A stretch of 64,000 nt of DNA from Sialis fuliginosa (Eukaryota; Arthropoda; Insecta; Megaloptera; Sialidae). Position numbers and translations under genes: made by a program. Positions 23,820 through 34,852 of this stretch are shown piece after piece. The notes under the pieces were generated by a model, which saw nothing but the letters and a program-made list of their open reading frames with translations, had not been told where the DNA came from and searched no databases. Position 1 is the stretch's first letter. Each line of letters begins with the position of its first letter. The stretch lies in the NCBI GenBank assembly GCA_961205875.1, contig OY540810.1:40362001-40426000 (forward strand), given 5' to 3'.

Positions 23820-24154
23820 CAGGGATGGGGAACCTGCGGCCTTTTCAATACTACATTGCGGCCGATAAATATTTCAATTATTTACATATAGTATATATTT
23901 TTTCTTCTCAATTTATTTTTAATTTTATTTTGCCAAGAAAAAAATAAAAATGTTTGAGCAAATAATCTACAAAAATCAAACGTAAATTAAAATTGGCTAT
24001 TGCGCGTATATTCTGAAGTTATTTAATATGAACTTCCCAGTGAGGATATATTTCACGACGAAGACTACTTCAAGAAAGACGGTACGTATACGGCCTGCTT
24101 ATTATTTTTAAATTCAAATGTGGCCTTCTATGATAAAAAGGTTCCCCACCCCTG
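23820..24154. mobile_element. hAT element (CAGGGRTGGGGAACC ends)
   Basis: A 335-bp element with inverted termini CAGGGATGGGGAACCTGCGG and AAAGGTTCCCCACCCCTG. The flanking 8-bp sequences are CACTAGTC (23812-23819) and CACTAGAC (24155-24162), 7 of 8 identical, as expected for an aged hAT duplication. The left duplication directly abuts that of the preceding hAT. There is no transposase. The GCGGCC subterminal strings are typical of this type of hAT. Confidence 0.9.
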
Positions 24155-24162
24155 CACTAGAC

Positions 24163-24988
24163 TCATTTAACAATCAAAATGTTGCAACTAATATAGGGCG
24201 GGTATTATACCTTCACGTTATCTAAATATCCAAACATAAACGATACATATAACAAACAGCACTTTTGTTTGTTTAAAAAGTTAATTGGCTGTACGTTTAA
24301 AAAGAAAGTTGAGTTCCATATTGTCTATGTAATAATTCATCTTAATGAAAACTTAATACTGATTTGACATCCGACACGCTATGTCAGAAGTAATTAAAAT
24401 CAATAAAATTGGAAGAAAGTAGACGGTTTAATCATAGAGGATTATTATAAAATCAATAGTGGCCATGAGGTATAATTCTAATATATCTTCTTCGATGTCT
24501 CAGATAATAATCTTGGCTCTTCTCATTATAATGATTTGTTTTTCGAATTTGGTTTATCGTAAATTTTAATCTTCGTATATAGATTTAAACAAAATTATGT
24601 TTTTTTATTGCTGTATTGGTTGGAAGGCTTCTGCAGATAGATAATCAGTTTTGTATCGTATTTCAAAAAGTTTATTGTTTTATAAAATAATATATTAAAA
24701 CTTAAATAATTACATACAGTCTTGATTCATTGAAAATGATTTTTACTGGATTGTATTTAACTTTGATCACATTACTTAATATTTCTTCAAACTTATTTTA
24801 ATCATCTTTACATAAAAAAAAATAAAACAATAATAGCCCAGGAAATAAAGAAAAAAGTACAAGAAAAATGTATGAGGTGTTAAATTTATACAAACTCCCT
24901 AGCAAAATTTGCTCTGGAACACCCTTAACCAAGGGCCCAAAGTTTTGTTTTACAAGGATTTTGTAAACACTCAACCCCGTCTTTCGCA
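24163..24988. other. A+T-rich DNA, nothing recognised
   Basis: No supported feature. Confidence 0.45.
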
Positions 24989-24996
24989 TTTTAAAT

Positions 24997-25395
24997 CAGG
25001 GCTTCGAACCGTTATTTTTTTCGTTTTGGTTTTCGTTCCGGTTCGAGTAAAAAAATATATTTCGGTTCGGTTCCGGTTTTCGTTCCACAAAAAATAACTG
25101 TTTTTCCGGTTTTCGGTTCAGCTCCGAGTGATTAATTAAAAAAAAATTATTTGTATTAAAAAAAATTTTCTACGATAATTTAGAACATTTTATGGTACCT
25201 ACGATAATTTAGAACATTTTATGGTACTTGTATGATAGCCCTGAACAACTGAAGTGGGAAATAAGATCATGTTAACGCGCGTATTTTGTAGAACCGTAAA
25301 AACCGATATTTTTATTTCGGTTCTATTCCGGTTTCCGTTCCGACAAAAAATAACGGTTTTTCCAGTTTTCGGTTCAGTTCCGGTTCGAACCCCTG
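24997..25395. mobile_element. hAT element (CAGGGSTTCGAACCG ends)
   Basis: A 399-bp element with inverted termini CAGGGCTTCGAACCG and CCGGTTCGAACCCCTG. The flanks TTTTAAAT (24989-24996) and TTTTAAAC (25396-25403) are a 7/8 match and are read as the 8-bp hAT duplication. Both subterminal regions repeat CGGTTC/TTCCGGTTTTCGTTCC motifs many times. The centre has a 29-bp direct repeat. There is no transposase. The overlapping 62-codon ORF is an artefact of the repeated motif. Confidence 0.9.
25171..25228 (+). repeat. 29-bp tandem duplication
   Basis: Two adjacent copies of a 29-bp unit beginning TACGATAATTTAGAACATTT and ending TATGGTAC start at 25171 and 25200. It lies in the centre of the surrounding hAT element and is probably a local replication-slippage duplication. 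Confidence 0.9.
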
Positions 25396-25403
25396 TTTTA
25401 AAC

Positions 25404-26155
25404 AGTTAATTAAATTTTCTACAACCTTTTTTGTTATTATTTTAATCAAAAATAATTGTATACCTTTCAAAATGGCGGTCAAACTAAAAATTTTACTTTA
25501 AAAATGCAAAAATTTGAGTTCGACAGTCTTTTTGATAGGTATAAAGTTATTTATGACCAAGAATGTGTTATAATTGATTGTAGTACATTTAAAAATTACA
25601 AATTTATAAATTATTGGTCAAAATTTTAAATGCAATCGAAATACGTCATTAAATCAAAAACAAAATCTTAATCATTTAAATTAATATGTATATTGTATAC
25701 CTTGCTTTAAATATTTCGTCTATTTCCTATACACATGGTTTATACCTGTTATATATTTTCCATTAACATATTTTATTGTAAAATCATCACATATCTATAT
25801 TTAATCTGAGCGCTTAGCAATAACTTGTGTTGTGTTGTGTTGTGTACATATGTACTTTGCGGCGGGAACACCCAAATCGTATCTAACATAAGAAGTATTC
25901 TTAGAAGTAAGAATACAATCAACCGGAAATTCTTACAGACTCCTACGATGTTGTTCAGTTTCAGTGCTGAAATACTTACATAGTTGTGAATTAGATAAGT
26001 AGTTTTAATAGCTCCGTTTTATAGAACATCTTTTGGAACTAGGATTGCACACAAGACAAGATCTCGTCTGGTGAACGTGATCAAGCGAGATTGAAACCGA
26101 GAAAAATTTCAATCTCGTGTGGTTTAAAAAAAATCTATCAATTTTAACGTAAAAG
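25404..26155. other. A+T-rich DNA with TTGTG microsatellite
   Basis: Positions 25825-25845 are a perfect TTGTG pentanucleotide run of about four units. At 26040-26110, GATTGCACACAAGACAAGAT and two copies of a CTCG(T)GTGGT-like string suggest a degraded repeat. No gene was found. Confidence 0.5.
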
Positions 26156-26433
26156 TAGAGATTGGAAAAATAGTTGTTATTTTCAATGAAATAGTTACTA
26201 ATTGAATTTTTGTTAGGAAAATAGTTTTTTTACGATTTAATAATAATTAGTGCAAACGAAGCAGTAAAATGTGTCGCAAATAGTTTTAAAATAGTTGGAA
26301 AGGTAGTTGCAAATAGTTGATTTCAAATTGTGTTCAATCAAACTAGTTTTCTGAAAAAGGTGGAGATATGTAATAAAAATTACAATTAATGCATTTTTAC
26401 GCAATAGTTGAAAAACTATTTTTCCAATATCTA
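26156..26433 (+). mobile_element. Family D hAT MITE, copy 1
   Basis: A 278-bp element with inverted ends TAGAGATTGGAAAAATAGTT and AACTATTTTTCCAATATCTA. Internally it repeats many AAATAGTT units and shares blocks (TAATAATTAGTGCAAACGAA; GCAGTAAAATGTGTCGCAAA) with the copies at 46102 and 50806, which lie in the opposite orientation. Flanks GTAAAAG and GTAATAAG may be a decayed duplication. Its class is taken from copy 2, which has a perfect 8-bp duplication. Confidence 0.85.
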
Positions 26434-26462
26434 GTAATAAGTAATATTTAAAGACAAAAAAA

Positions 26463-26722
26463 TTATTCACCGATTTCAAAATTTTAAATTGATCTTTCCG
26501 TTTCACGTCAAGACAAACACTTTTCGTTCCGTGTCTGTCTGTCTGTCCGTGTGTCCGTCCGTCCGTCTGTCCCCTGAATATTTGTCACACGCATAACTTA
26601 TGAACCATTGAACCGATATTATTGAAACTTGGTCGGATGGTTGGGTCTGGCTTGAGGACAGTCCCATTTCAAAAGATCATTAAAATCGTGTGTAAGGGGG
26701 AGAGGTGACATCTCAAAATATT
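26463..26722 (-). mobile_element. Family C repeat, right-half fragment
   Basis: An inverted family C segment running from CCGATTTCAAAATTTTAAAT through TTTCACGTCAAGACAAACAC, the GTCTGTCTGTCCGTGTGTCC tract, TTGGTCGGATGGTTGGGTCT and AAAATCGTGTGTAAGGGGGA. The terminal GCTTCCTCG end is absent. It begins ~30 bp after the family D element, so the two are closely juxtaposed. Confidence 0.85.
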
Positions 26723-26739
26723 TGTTAGTTGGTTAAACC

Positions 26740-27025
26740 CAAAATTCAAGCTCGAATAAAAAAAACTGGTATGAAAAAAATTTCAAAAAAGGTTTCGACT
26801 ATGCTCGATTAATACTACAATGCTATATAGGTCACTTTTTTGGTATCACCCCCCCCCCCCTTTTTGGAAATATTCAACCTAAGCCTAAAATTCAAACTCA
26901 AATTTAAAAAAACTGATAAGCAGAAAATTCTAAAAATTTGGGTTTCGACTATGCTCGACCAATACTACAATGCTATCTATATACATATGTCGCTTTTTTG
27001 GCTCTGCATTTTTTTATTTTTTTGT
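26740..27025 (+). repeat. Two-unit tandem repeat, ~150 bp (family Q)
   Basis: Two adjacent diverged units share CCTAAAATTCAAACTC-type leader, GGTTTCGACTATGCTCGA, AATACTACAATGCTAT and TCGCTTTTTTGGCTC. A third unit lies at 31334-31425. The first unit ends in a long C-run near 26848-26860. The ORFs through it are not conserved between the units, so this is not read as coding. Confidence 0.75.
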
Positions 27026-27981
27026 ATAGCTGTGTTATGTTTAATCCGAGAATTGTTTTTTTTTTTCAAAAATATCCGTTTAGATTAATAGTTAAACAAT
27101 ATATGGGAATCTTTTTTAATATACTGTAGGTACACTGTATTTAATACACACTTTATAAATATAGGTATATTTTTAAGGTTGGGATTTAATTTTTGTTTGC
27201 TTGATTAATTAACAATAATTAATATTATATAATTAATGTATGAGCCATTACAATAGTAATAATTGACTAACTCAAAACCATTAATAAAAGCTAATGATGT
27301 TAACACGTTTCTTTGATTTCTTCTAATATTTATTATAGATCAAATATAATTCATTAATTAAATAGTCAGAATGTTTTAAATGACGAATCTAGTCTACGAA
27401 ATTAAAAATGTTTACAAAAAATAATATGTCAAATATAATTTTTATGTCACTATATTCACTCACCCCCTCCCTATAAAATCATTAATAATATCTAGTTTAT
27501 AGTTTAAATCAACGTTTGATGTCATTGTTAAACAATAAATTTAATGTAATGACTCATTATTGTAAAAACTGAATAACTTTTTTTTTACTCTTTACCTTTT
27601 AAAGAATAAACTTTTTTATTGTCCTTCATGTAAACTGTACAGTGTATACGTATTACTTTTATAGTAGGTACTATCAAATTGTGGACCAAGAAGGCTGGGC
27701 ATAAGATTTATCTTGGACACGTTTCGGTATTCAGTTATAATTAATCATTACTGTAATGAGTGGTAAGGCTTTTTTATTAAATACACTCAAAATTTTATAT
27801 TAATTGTTGATCTCATTTTATATAATAAATTATGTGCATGTCGTAGCTTATTTATTTATATATACATATTTAGAAATTATCTTCAATATGATCGGGTTAT
27901 GTAATACATATTTATATATTACGTAATTTTTCTTTTACTTTTGGAATATTATTTTAGATTCATTTTTACGCTCTTGTAGAA
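27026..27981. other. A+T-rich DNA, nothing recognised
   Basis: No supported feature. Confidence 0.45.
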
Positions 27982-28762
27982 ATTGCTTCCTCGCAATATC
28001 GAAGATACGAGAAGCTTTATGATCGTTACAGATTGAGACAAAAAAAATGTTCTCCGATTTCAAAATTTTAAATTGATCTTTCCGTTTCACTTCCAGACAA
28101 ACACTTTTCGTTCCATGTCTGTCTGTCTGTCCGTCCGTGTGTCCGTCCGTTCCCTGAATCCTTGTCACACGCATATCTCATGAACCAATGAACCGATATT
28201 GTTGAAACTTGGTCGGATGATTAAGTCTGGTTTGAGGACAGTCCTATTTCAAAATCATTAAAATCGTGTGTAAGGGGGAGGGGTGACATCCCAAAATATT
28301 TATTTTTTCAAGATATCTCAAGAACGACACATGTTACGTGAAAATTTTATTGTAGAGCATTAAATTTCCTATAATATGTGTCTACTACGTTTGTTGTAAA
28401 TTATTCCCTTACAAAGATTTATCTCAATTTATTTTAAAAAATCGTGTTTTTCTAAATTGATATTTGCTTGGACATATTAAATGTTACTTTGGCGTTTTAA
28501 ATGTTATTTTGACGTATGCATAAATTTAGATTTAGATTGAAATTGTCAAAAAATTTAAAATATACGAAAAAATATTCAGGTGCGTTTTAAGAAAAATTTT
28601 GAACTAATATTTTTTAGTAAAATTGTATAAAAATTAAATGGTTAACCAATTCCAGGCAATTTATCTAAACACTATTGCTTTTTTTTAAATTGTTCAATAA
28701 TTAACTACCTTTGGTGAATTTGGCACGAGGAAGCACTGTGCATTTACTTGGCAGGTGTTTTA
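27982..28762 (-). mobile_element. Family C repeat, full length
   Basis: A ~780-bp copy spanning both characteristic ends: TTGCTTCCTCGCAATATCGA at 27983 and GCACGAGGAAGCACTGTGCA, then TTTACTTGGCAGGTGTTTT on the right. Internal landmarks are TTTCCGTTTCACTTCCAGAC, the GTCTGTCTGTCCGTCC tract, GGGTGACATCCCAAAATATT, ACGTTTGTTGTAAATTATTC and TTAAATGGTTAACCAATTCC. No long ORF exists, and the flanks show no obvious target duplication. Confidence 0.93.
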
Positions 28763-29164
28763 TATTATTTTCTCTTAGTAATTTTAATTCCAACAGTGAT
28801 CGAGTTACAACGCGGGAAAAAAACTGAAGAATAAAGCTATTTTAAAATTAATAATAATCATTTAAAATCTCTTAATTTTGGAATATTATTATTAGGTACT
28901 TTGGTGTATTTATGTTAATAAGTTTTATCGGATAATTCAAAGCGACTATGATATTCTCATCACGTAGAATTGAGAGCAATAATATTATGTTACAAACATT
29001 GTTTTTACAGAAATTGATGTCAAATATCACTGGTTTTCATATCACGAACTTTTACATGGGTAGTAACTAGTAACATCTTTTCCAGTGGCTTCCCAAAGAA
29101 TCATTCAAAATAATTAGTTTATTATTTATTATTTGAAACAATAATAGTATTTTTACTGCATTTA
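28763..29164. other. A+T-rich spacer between two family C copies
   Basis: About 400 bp separate two full-length, oppositely oriented family C copies. No gene or repeat was recognised. Confidence 0.5.
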
Positions 29165-29942
29165 AAAAAAACAGCTGCCAAGTAAATGCACAGTGCTTCC
29201 TCGTGCTAAATTCGCCAAAGGTAGTTAATTATTCAATAATTTAAATAAAAACCGTATTCAGATAAATTGCCTGGCATAAGTTAACCATTTAATTTTTATA
29301 AAATTTTACTATAAAAATATTACTATAAAATTTTTATAAAATATATAAAATTTTCATAAGACGCACCTGATTATTTTTTCGTATATTTTTAATTGTTTGA
29401 CAGTTTCAATTTAAATCTAAGTTTATGCAAACGTCAAAATGACATTTAATATGTCCAAGCAAATATCAATTTAAAAATACAATATACGATTTTTAAAGCA
29501 AAATGAGATGAATCCTTGTAAGGGGATATTTTACAACAAGCGTTGTAGACCCATATTATAGGAAATTTAATGCTATACAAAAAAGATATTACAAAATTTT
29601 TACGTAACATGTATCGTTCTTGAGATATCTTGAAAAAATAAATATTTTGGGATGTAACCCCTCCCCTTTTTGATGATTTTGAAATAGGTCCGTCCTCAAG
29701 CCAGACATAACCATCCAACCAAGTTTCATTAATATCGGTTTTGAGTTAGACGTGTGATAAAGATTCAGGGGACAGACACACACACACGGACGGACGGACA
29801 GACAGAAACGGAACGAAAAGTATTTGTCTTGATCTGAAACGAAAATATCAATTTAAAATTTTGAAATCGGAGAACAACTTTTAGTCTCATTCTAAAACGA
29901 TCACAAAGCTTCTCGTATCTTCGATATTGCGAGGAAGCAATA
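29165..29942 (+). mobile_element. Family C repeat, full length
   Basis: A ~780-bp copy in the orientation opposite to the previous one, from AAAAAAAACAGCTGCCAAGT to TATTGCGAGGAAGCAA. Together with the copy at 27982 it forms a large inverted repeat with a ~400-bp spacer. Several short minus-strand ORFs in it are reading frames through the repeat, including the GGACGGACGGACAGACAG tract. Confidence 0.93.
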
Positions 29943-30478
29943 TTTTCTATAAACAAATAAAGATGTCACATACCTATGTATCAGTAAAATCATATTCTTA
30001 CATATTATAAAATGCAACGTCTCTCTGTCTGTCTGTCTATCCGTTAGTGCGAACTTATCCGTTTTACGTGTTTTTTTTAGTTCATAGATCTGTTCCTTGA
30101 CCAGGTTTTAGTATATATTTTGTTACGTTAGGTAACATAAGGAATAATAGCAAAGAAAGTTAACCGCCAGCGCGCACTTTTGTAATACGCAATTTCTATA
30201 GATACCCATATAACTAATTTAAGCTAGTTTCAATATAAAATGAGTTAATTTGAATTGTATTTTTTATGGGCCGCCTCTGATTCAATCATATCTTAAATTA
30301 CTTACCGGTGCGACATGTTTTCAGTAAAGTATAAAAATCACATTTTGCCGCTGAACCAGGTCGTCAATTCTAATAACTGTCACCAAGTGTGTGTTGCCGA
30401 AAAAATCCATTCAGATTGAACGTATAAAGAAAACAGAAAAAAAACCTGTTTGACGTTAGTACAAAACATACACGGTGT

Positions 30479-30546
30479 GTATATAAAATATTGAGTTTGT
30501 CACCGTCAATGGATCGTAATGAGAAATTATTTCAAATCGGGTAAGT
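30479..30546 (+). promoter_or_regulatory. Weak first-exon-like signal
   Basis: A TATA-like TATATAAAATATTG starts near 30480. An ATG at 30509 opens MDRNEKLFQI, and the frame runs into GG^GTAAGTA, a good splice-donor consensus at 30541. The spacing from TATA to ATG (~28 bp) is too tight for a 5' UTR, and no downstream coding exon could be identified. It may be chance. Confidence 0.15.
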
Positions 30547-31333
30547 ACTCTACAGTACGTACTAGTCATATTTTCTATTATCTAAATGAATAGCTTGTTT
30601 ACATGTTCGAGATACAGTTAAGTCTCAAATATGTAAGTATAATATAATGCATTTGTTTATTAAGGTTTAATAATGCACATATTCAGAACAACAGGTTTAA
30701 GCATATTTGTATAAAAAAGTTATATGAATATATTCAGTTTCAAGTCAAGTAAAATTAGTAAATTTCTATATACATTATACATATACATATATCAACACAT
30801 TTTTCTGTATTATATATATTCATACATATTCCTACACATAATATTCGATTATAAAAATTAATTGTTAAATTATACATGTACATGACGATTAGAAAATTAT
30901 TTGTCTCTATTGAAAATTCGGTATTCAATTATTTTTTTAATTTTAACTGCAAAAATTAGTAAAAGGAAATACGTCTTCTATATAAAACTGAATTAGTAGT
31001 TATTTCACTAATATAATCAGTCACTTTAAATTTCAGTAAAAGAATAGTGATTTCGAATCTAAAGTGGCGCCATTTTGGCATTTATTGTTATTTCGGTTTA
31101 TCAACTTATACAAATCAACTGCCTGCTTTGAGTGAATTACAATAAATGAAGTAAGTTTATTTATAGAAAACTAAAAAATTTTTTTGTGTGTTTGCAATAA
31201 ACGTTTTTCATTAATTTTGATTCTTTCATAAATTAGCCTATGATAAATTGACATATTCATAACTGACATTGAGATTATGAATGATTAAGAGATTTTTGTC
31301 ATGCGTGATAATTTTCTATTTATTTATAAAAGT

Positions 31334-31425
31334 GCGGTAAGCAAAAAATTTCAAAAATTTAGATTTCGACTATGCTCGACCAATATTACAATGCTATATA
31401 GGTCGCTTTTTGGGCTCCGCTGTAG
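31334..31425 (+). repeat. Family Q unit, third copy
   Basis: GATTTCGACTATGCTCGACC, AATATTACAATGCTATATAG and GTCGCTTTTTGGGCTCCG match the repeat unit at 26740-27025, about 4.5 kb away. This shows that the unit is dispersed as well as tandem. Confidence 0.75.
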
Positions 31426-32358
31426 CTGTGTAATGAATTAGTTTTTTTTAGATTGCTCCAGTTTTTCACATCACAAATAAATAAAATAAAAGCCTTAGAT
31501 TCTGTCATAGCTAAGAAGTGAATATTCACTAATTCAAAAATTTTAATACTTAATAAAATAAATGACTTTTAACTATTTCAATTAGTGAATATTCACTATC
31601 GATCAGTGATTTCTCACTAATTCAGTTTTAGAGAGTACATTCCACACGTAGCAAAAAAACATTTCATTACTTTATGTTATAATTTTATGAAATGTAACAC
31701 TGGTTTTAAAGACAAATCCAAGTAAACAATTTATGGTAACATTTTATAAATTCCAAATATTTAAATTTCACCTTGTTAGTAACAAAAATAACAAACAAAA
31801 GTGCAATAAACGTAATAAACTGTATGAGTGTACTTAATATTCAAATATATGTATATATAAATATCTATCTTTGGAACACATTAAGCTTTATGTTCTTGTC
31901 TTTATTTGTAATATGAAAGTTTTCTCCAAGATTAAATTTATTTGATATCATGTTCTCATGTACTCTGGAACTGTATCATTTGATCAAAACAAATTAATGT
32001 TAATTATGAAATTTATTTTATGTTAAGGTGATAAATATGTTTCAAACTAGAATGCAGTAGAAATTTCAATAAAACGTATTTGAATCAGCCGAAGTTTCAT
32101 CACATCAGCTCTATTCAATTGAAAATGCTTATGGTACCTACTTTTCATCACTGAAAACTTGCCCTACCGGAAAGATATTTCAGATATGATTATATCAGTG
32201 GTAATTAATGCATTAGATACATGAGTATTCAAATACATATAAAACATATTTTGATGGTATCTTCATGGATATAAACTGAATATTTGAGATTACTTTGATA
32301 CTATCTATGCATGTTACTTATTTTTATTTTTATACACGATAGTTTCAAAGTACCAATA

Positions 32359-32884
32359 AGGTACTGGCACCAGTTATGGCCACTACAAGAGTAAGATGTG
32401 ATTGGCGGGATTATTTTTTGTAATTCTCATCAACTCATGTTACTTATATTTAAACAATTCAATTACCAAAGTCCGTAAATATAGTTGTTTTTTTAATTAT
32501 AGCCTTTTATTTTATTTATGTTTTTTTTTCCAGCAATGAATAAAGTAAAACCAGTAATGAGCACTTGCTAATGATTACAAAATGATAAGTTCTACGACAC
32601 AAAAGATATAAAATAAAGAATCGTCAAATTTGAAACAATGTAAAGCAATTGCTAAGATAAAATAATAATAAATAAATTAATTATATTAATAATTAGTTTA
32701 AATATCCACCATTTTGACACCTATTGGCCGATTGTCATCAAATCACGCTGTAAGACAGTTAAATGTATATAGATTAATATTCATAAATGGTATTAATTAA
32801 ATATGAACAAATATTTCTAATTCAGTACATTTAATTAAAAAATAGCCATTACTGGGGTCATATCCAAGACTGGTGCCAATGCCT
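32359..32884 (+). mobile_element. Family A MITE, complete, inside Helitron
   Basis: A 526-bp copy with termini AGGTACTGGCACCAGTTATG and AAGACTGGTGCCAATGCCT, flanked by TA at 32357-32358 and 32885-32886. It lies within the span assigned to the Helitron, so it probably inserted after that element. Confidence 0.94.
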
Positions 32885-33619
32885 TATTTACTTATTTTGT
32901 TATAGGTACTTGTATGTTTGAAAACATTAATATTCATGACATAATGCATAAAAATACAAATATTTATAATACATGATATGTAGGCACTGACTCTATTAAT
33001 TGATAAATAATAACCCGTTAACAAGATATCGCCATTAGAGACGGTGTAATATATTAGCCTATTGTACAGCTCCGTGGCCGTGCCATTCTATTGTTTGTGG
33101 TCCAACTCTGATCGAAACTTCAATTCTAGCAGATTTAATTTAAATGTTTTTGGTCACGCTACTTTTGTCGGTGTCTGAATGTAAATTATTGCCAAATCCT
33201 TCAATGGAAAAAAAATAATAGTGACGTCTTATTTTTTAAATTAAATAATTGAATTTTATTGAAATCTTTATCTTGATGTCTTTTTTATTTAGATATTTGT
33301 TGTCTTCGGTTATAATTAGGTATATCCATTAAGTAAAATTCAACATTTTATTTTATTTTATTTTAGATATAATATCATAATACATAATAGAGATGGGAAA
33401 AATTAATCTTTAGTGACAATGAGTACCTTTTAAATAGAACAAAAATTATTTTTACTTTTTGTTCTGATTCGTTTTTGTTAGGTTAGGTAATTTAAGTGTT
33501 GTTTGGTTTTTATTACAATAATAACTAATCGTGTTTGTACTTAATTCAACTATGTTTTAAAAAAATCCTAAACAATAATTCCGTAGTCCACGCGAGCGAA
33601 GCCGCGCGGGCTCAGCTAG

Positions 33620-34120
33620 TTATATATAAGTAAAAAATGGATTATTATAAGTACAATAATTGATCACTAGATCAGAATACATGAATAAAAAGCATGTAAC
33701 AAATGGTGTTTGTGTGTTTATCCTTGTGTTTTATGAGTTTTTATTGACACCTAATGACTGTCGTCTTTAGATAGCGGTCCTCGCGTTATGCTGTTAATTG
33801 GTTATATACCTACCTACTATAAACTAAGCACTAAGATTTATAATTCATGTAAATGTGTTGATATTTTTTCGCACTTAATTTAAGTTTATAGGTTTTTGTT
33901 TGTAATTCGGACATGTTTAAGTAGTTTATGCAAATTTGCTTTAATTCAACTAAGTATTGAAATTGTAGTATTTATTAATATTTACATATTTTTGTGATAC
34001 TGATTATAATTATTATATCAATGGTAGTTGTGGTATTTTTTTAGAGCAGTCACTCGCAGTAGGTAGTAGGTATACATATCAGCAGGCTAATATGCGAACT
34101 ATCCCATTAACTCAAAGTTT
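33620..34120. other. A+T-rich DNA, nothing recognised
   Basis: No supported feature. Confidence 0.5.
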
Positions 34121-34128
34121 GTAAATAC

Positions 34129-34852
34129 TAGAGATCAGATCGGACCTTAAAAAAGTCGCCCGGTCCGATTTATATTAAGGTCCGATCCGACCCGATCTGG
34201 TTTATTCGATCCGGTCCGAACATTACAAATAAAAAACAGCCAAGTGCGTGTTGGGCACGCACATGATAGGTTTCCGTATATTCATTACGATTTATAAACA
34301 AGAGTTATTTCATTTTTTTTTACAAACTATTCTAGCTACAGTTTTCGTTATAATTTTCATTGAAAGTACTAACTAAAAGCTACATTCTGTTTTTTTTTTT
34401 GTAGATTTTTTGCATCGATAGTTTAGAAAGTAGAAGGTGGGAGGAGACGCTCTGATAACGACATTTAAATGCAAATATATCGTGACTGAAGGGTTAAAAT
34501 TAAAATGTGATATACCATTTTTCATTGCATTTAGGAGACCTATCTAATGACTCAATGGGTTAAGTGAAAAAAAATGTGAGTTCACTTTTCAGTCTATGGA
34601 AAGGGGGTCCAAAAAAAATTTTTCTTTCAAAAATCTTATCATTTCTGTTTTTGTGTTATCAGTCTTCGTCCGTATACCAAATTTCATCTTAATCGGCTTA
34701 AATTTTTTGAGGACGGACGGACATGGCGAAACTATAAGATTTCCTAGTGTTCTACGGATACCTAAAAATTATACCCGGTCCGATTCTATCCGAATTTCGG
34801 ACCGAGATTAATTCAGATCTGATCGGGTTGGCCCGGTTCGAACTGATCTCCA
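34129..34852. mobile_element. hAT element with perfect 8-bp TSD, split by nested repeat
   Basis: The ends TAGAGATCAGATCGGA and TTCGAACTGATCTCCA are inverted repeats (13 of 16 positions). A perfect 8-bp duplication GTAAATAC flanks it at 34121-34128 and 34853-34860. Subterminal regions repeat CCGGTCCGA and GGTCCGATCCGACCCGATC motifs on both sides. Most of the interior (34231-34769) is a family E repeat inserted later; without it the hAT would be only ~185 bp. The first bases fit the hAT YARNG consensus. Confidence 0.93.
34231..34769 (+). mobile_element. Family E insect repeat, near full length
   Basis: Begins AAAAAACAGCCAAGTGCGTG, then TTGGGCACGCACATGATAGG and TTTCCGTATATTCATTACGA. Ends with GGACGGACGGACATGGCGAA, ACTATAAGATTTCCTAGTGT and TCTACGGATACCTAAAAATT. 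Both ends match a widespread insect repeat class that I know from many genomes (from memory, unsearched). The copy at 60.55-61.21 kb is in the opposite orientation. No inverted ends, target duplication or ORF are evident, so its mode of transposition is not known to me. Confidence 0.8.

Larger units (their letters stand above)
29994..33619 (+). mobile_element. Probable Helitron, non-autonomous, ~3.6 kb
   Basis: The 3' end has GTAGTCCACGCGAGCGAAGC, then CGCGCGGGCTCAGCTAG followed by T, i.e. a GC-rich hairpin (CGCGxGCGAAGCCGCG) just before CTAG, the Helitron 3' signature. The 5' end region (30004-30190: CAACGTCTCTCTGTCTGTCT, CGTTAGTGCG, TTGTTACGTTAGGTAACATA) matches the 5' end of a shorter element at 57385. 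Both ends pair with that copy, so 30.0-33.6 kb is read as one Helitron. It has no Rep/helicase ORF. It carries an inserted family A MITE at 32359 and a unit of family Q at 31334. The exact 5' base is uncertain. Confidence 0.6.

Noticed and set aside
25380..25395. GGTTCGAACCCC resembling a tRNA T-loop (B box)
   Set aside because: It is the inverted terminus of a hAT element with an 8-bp duplication; no tRNA cloverleaf or A box fits around it.
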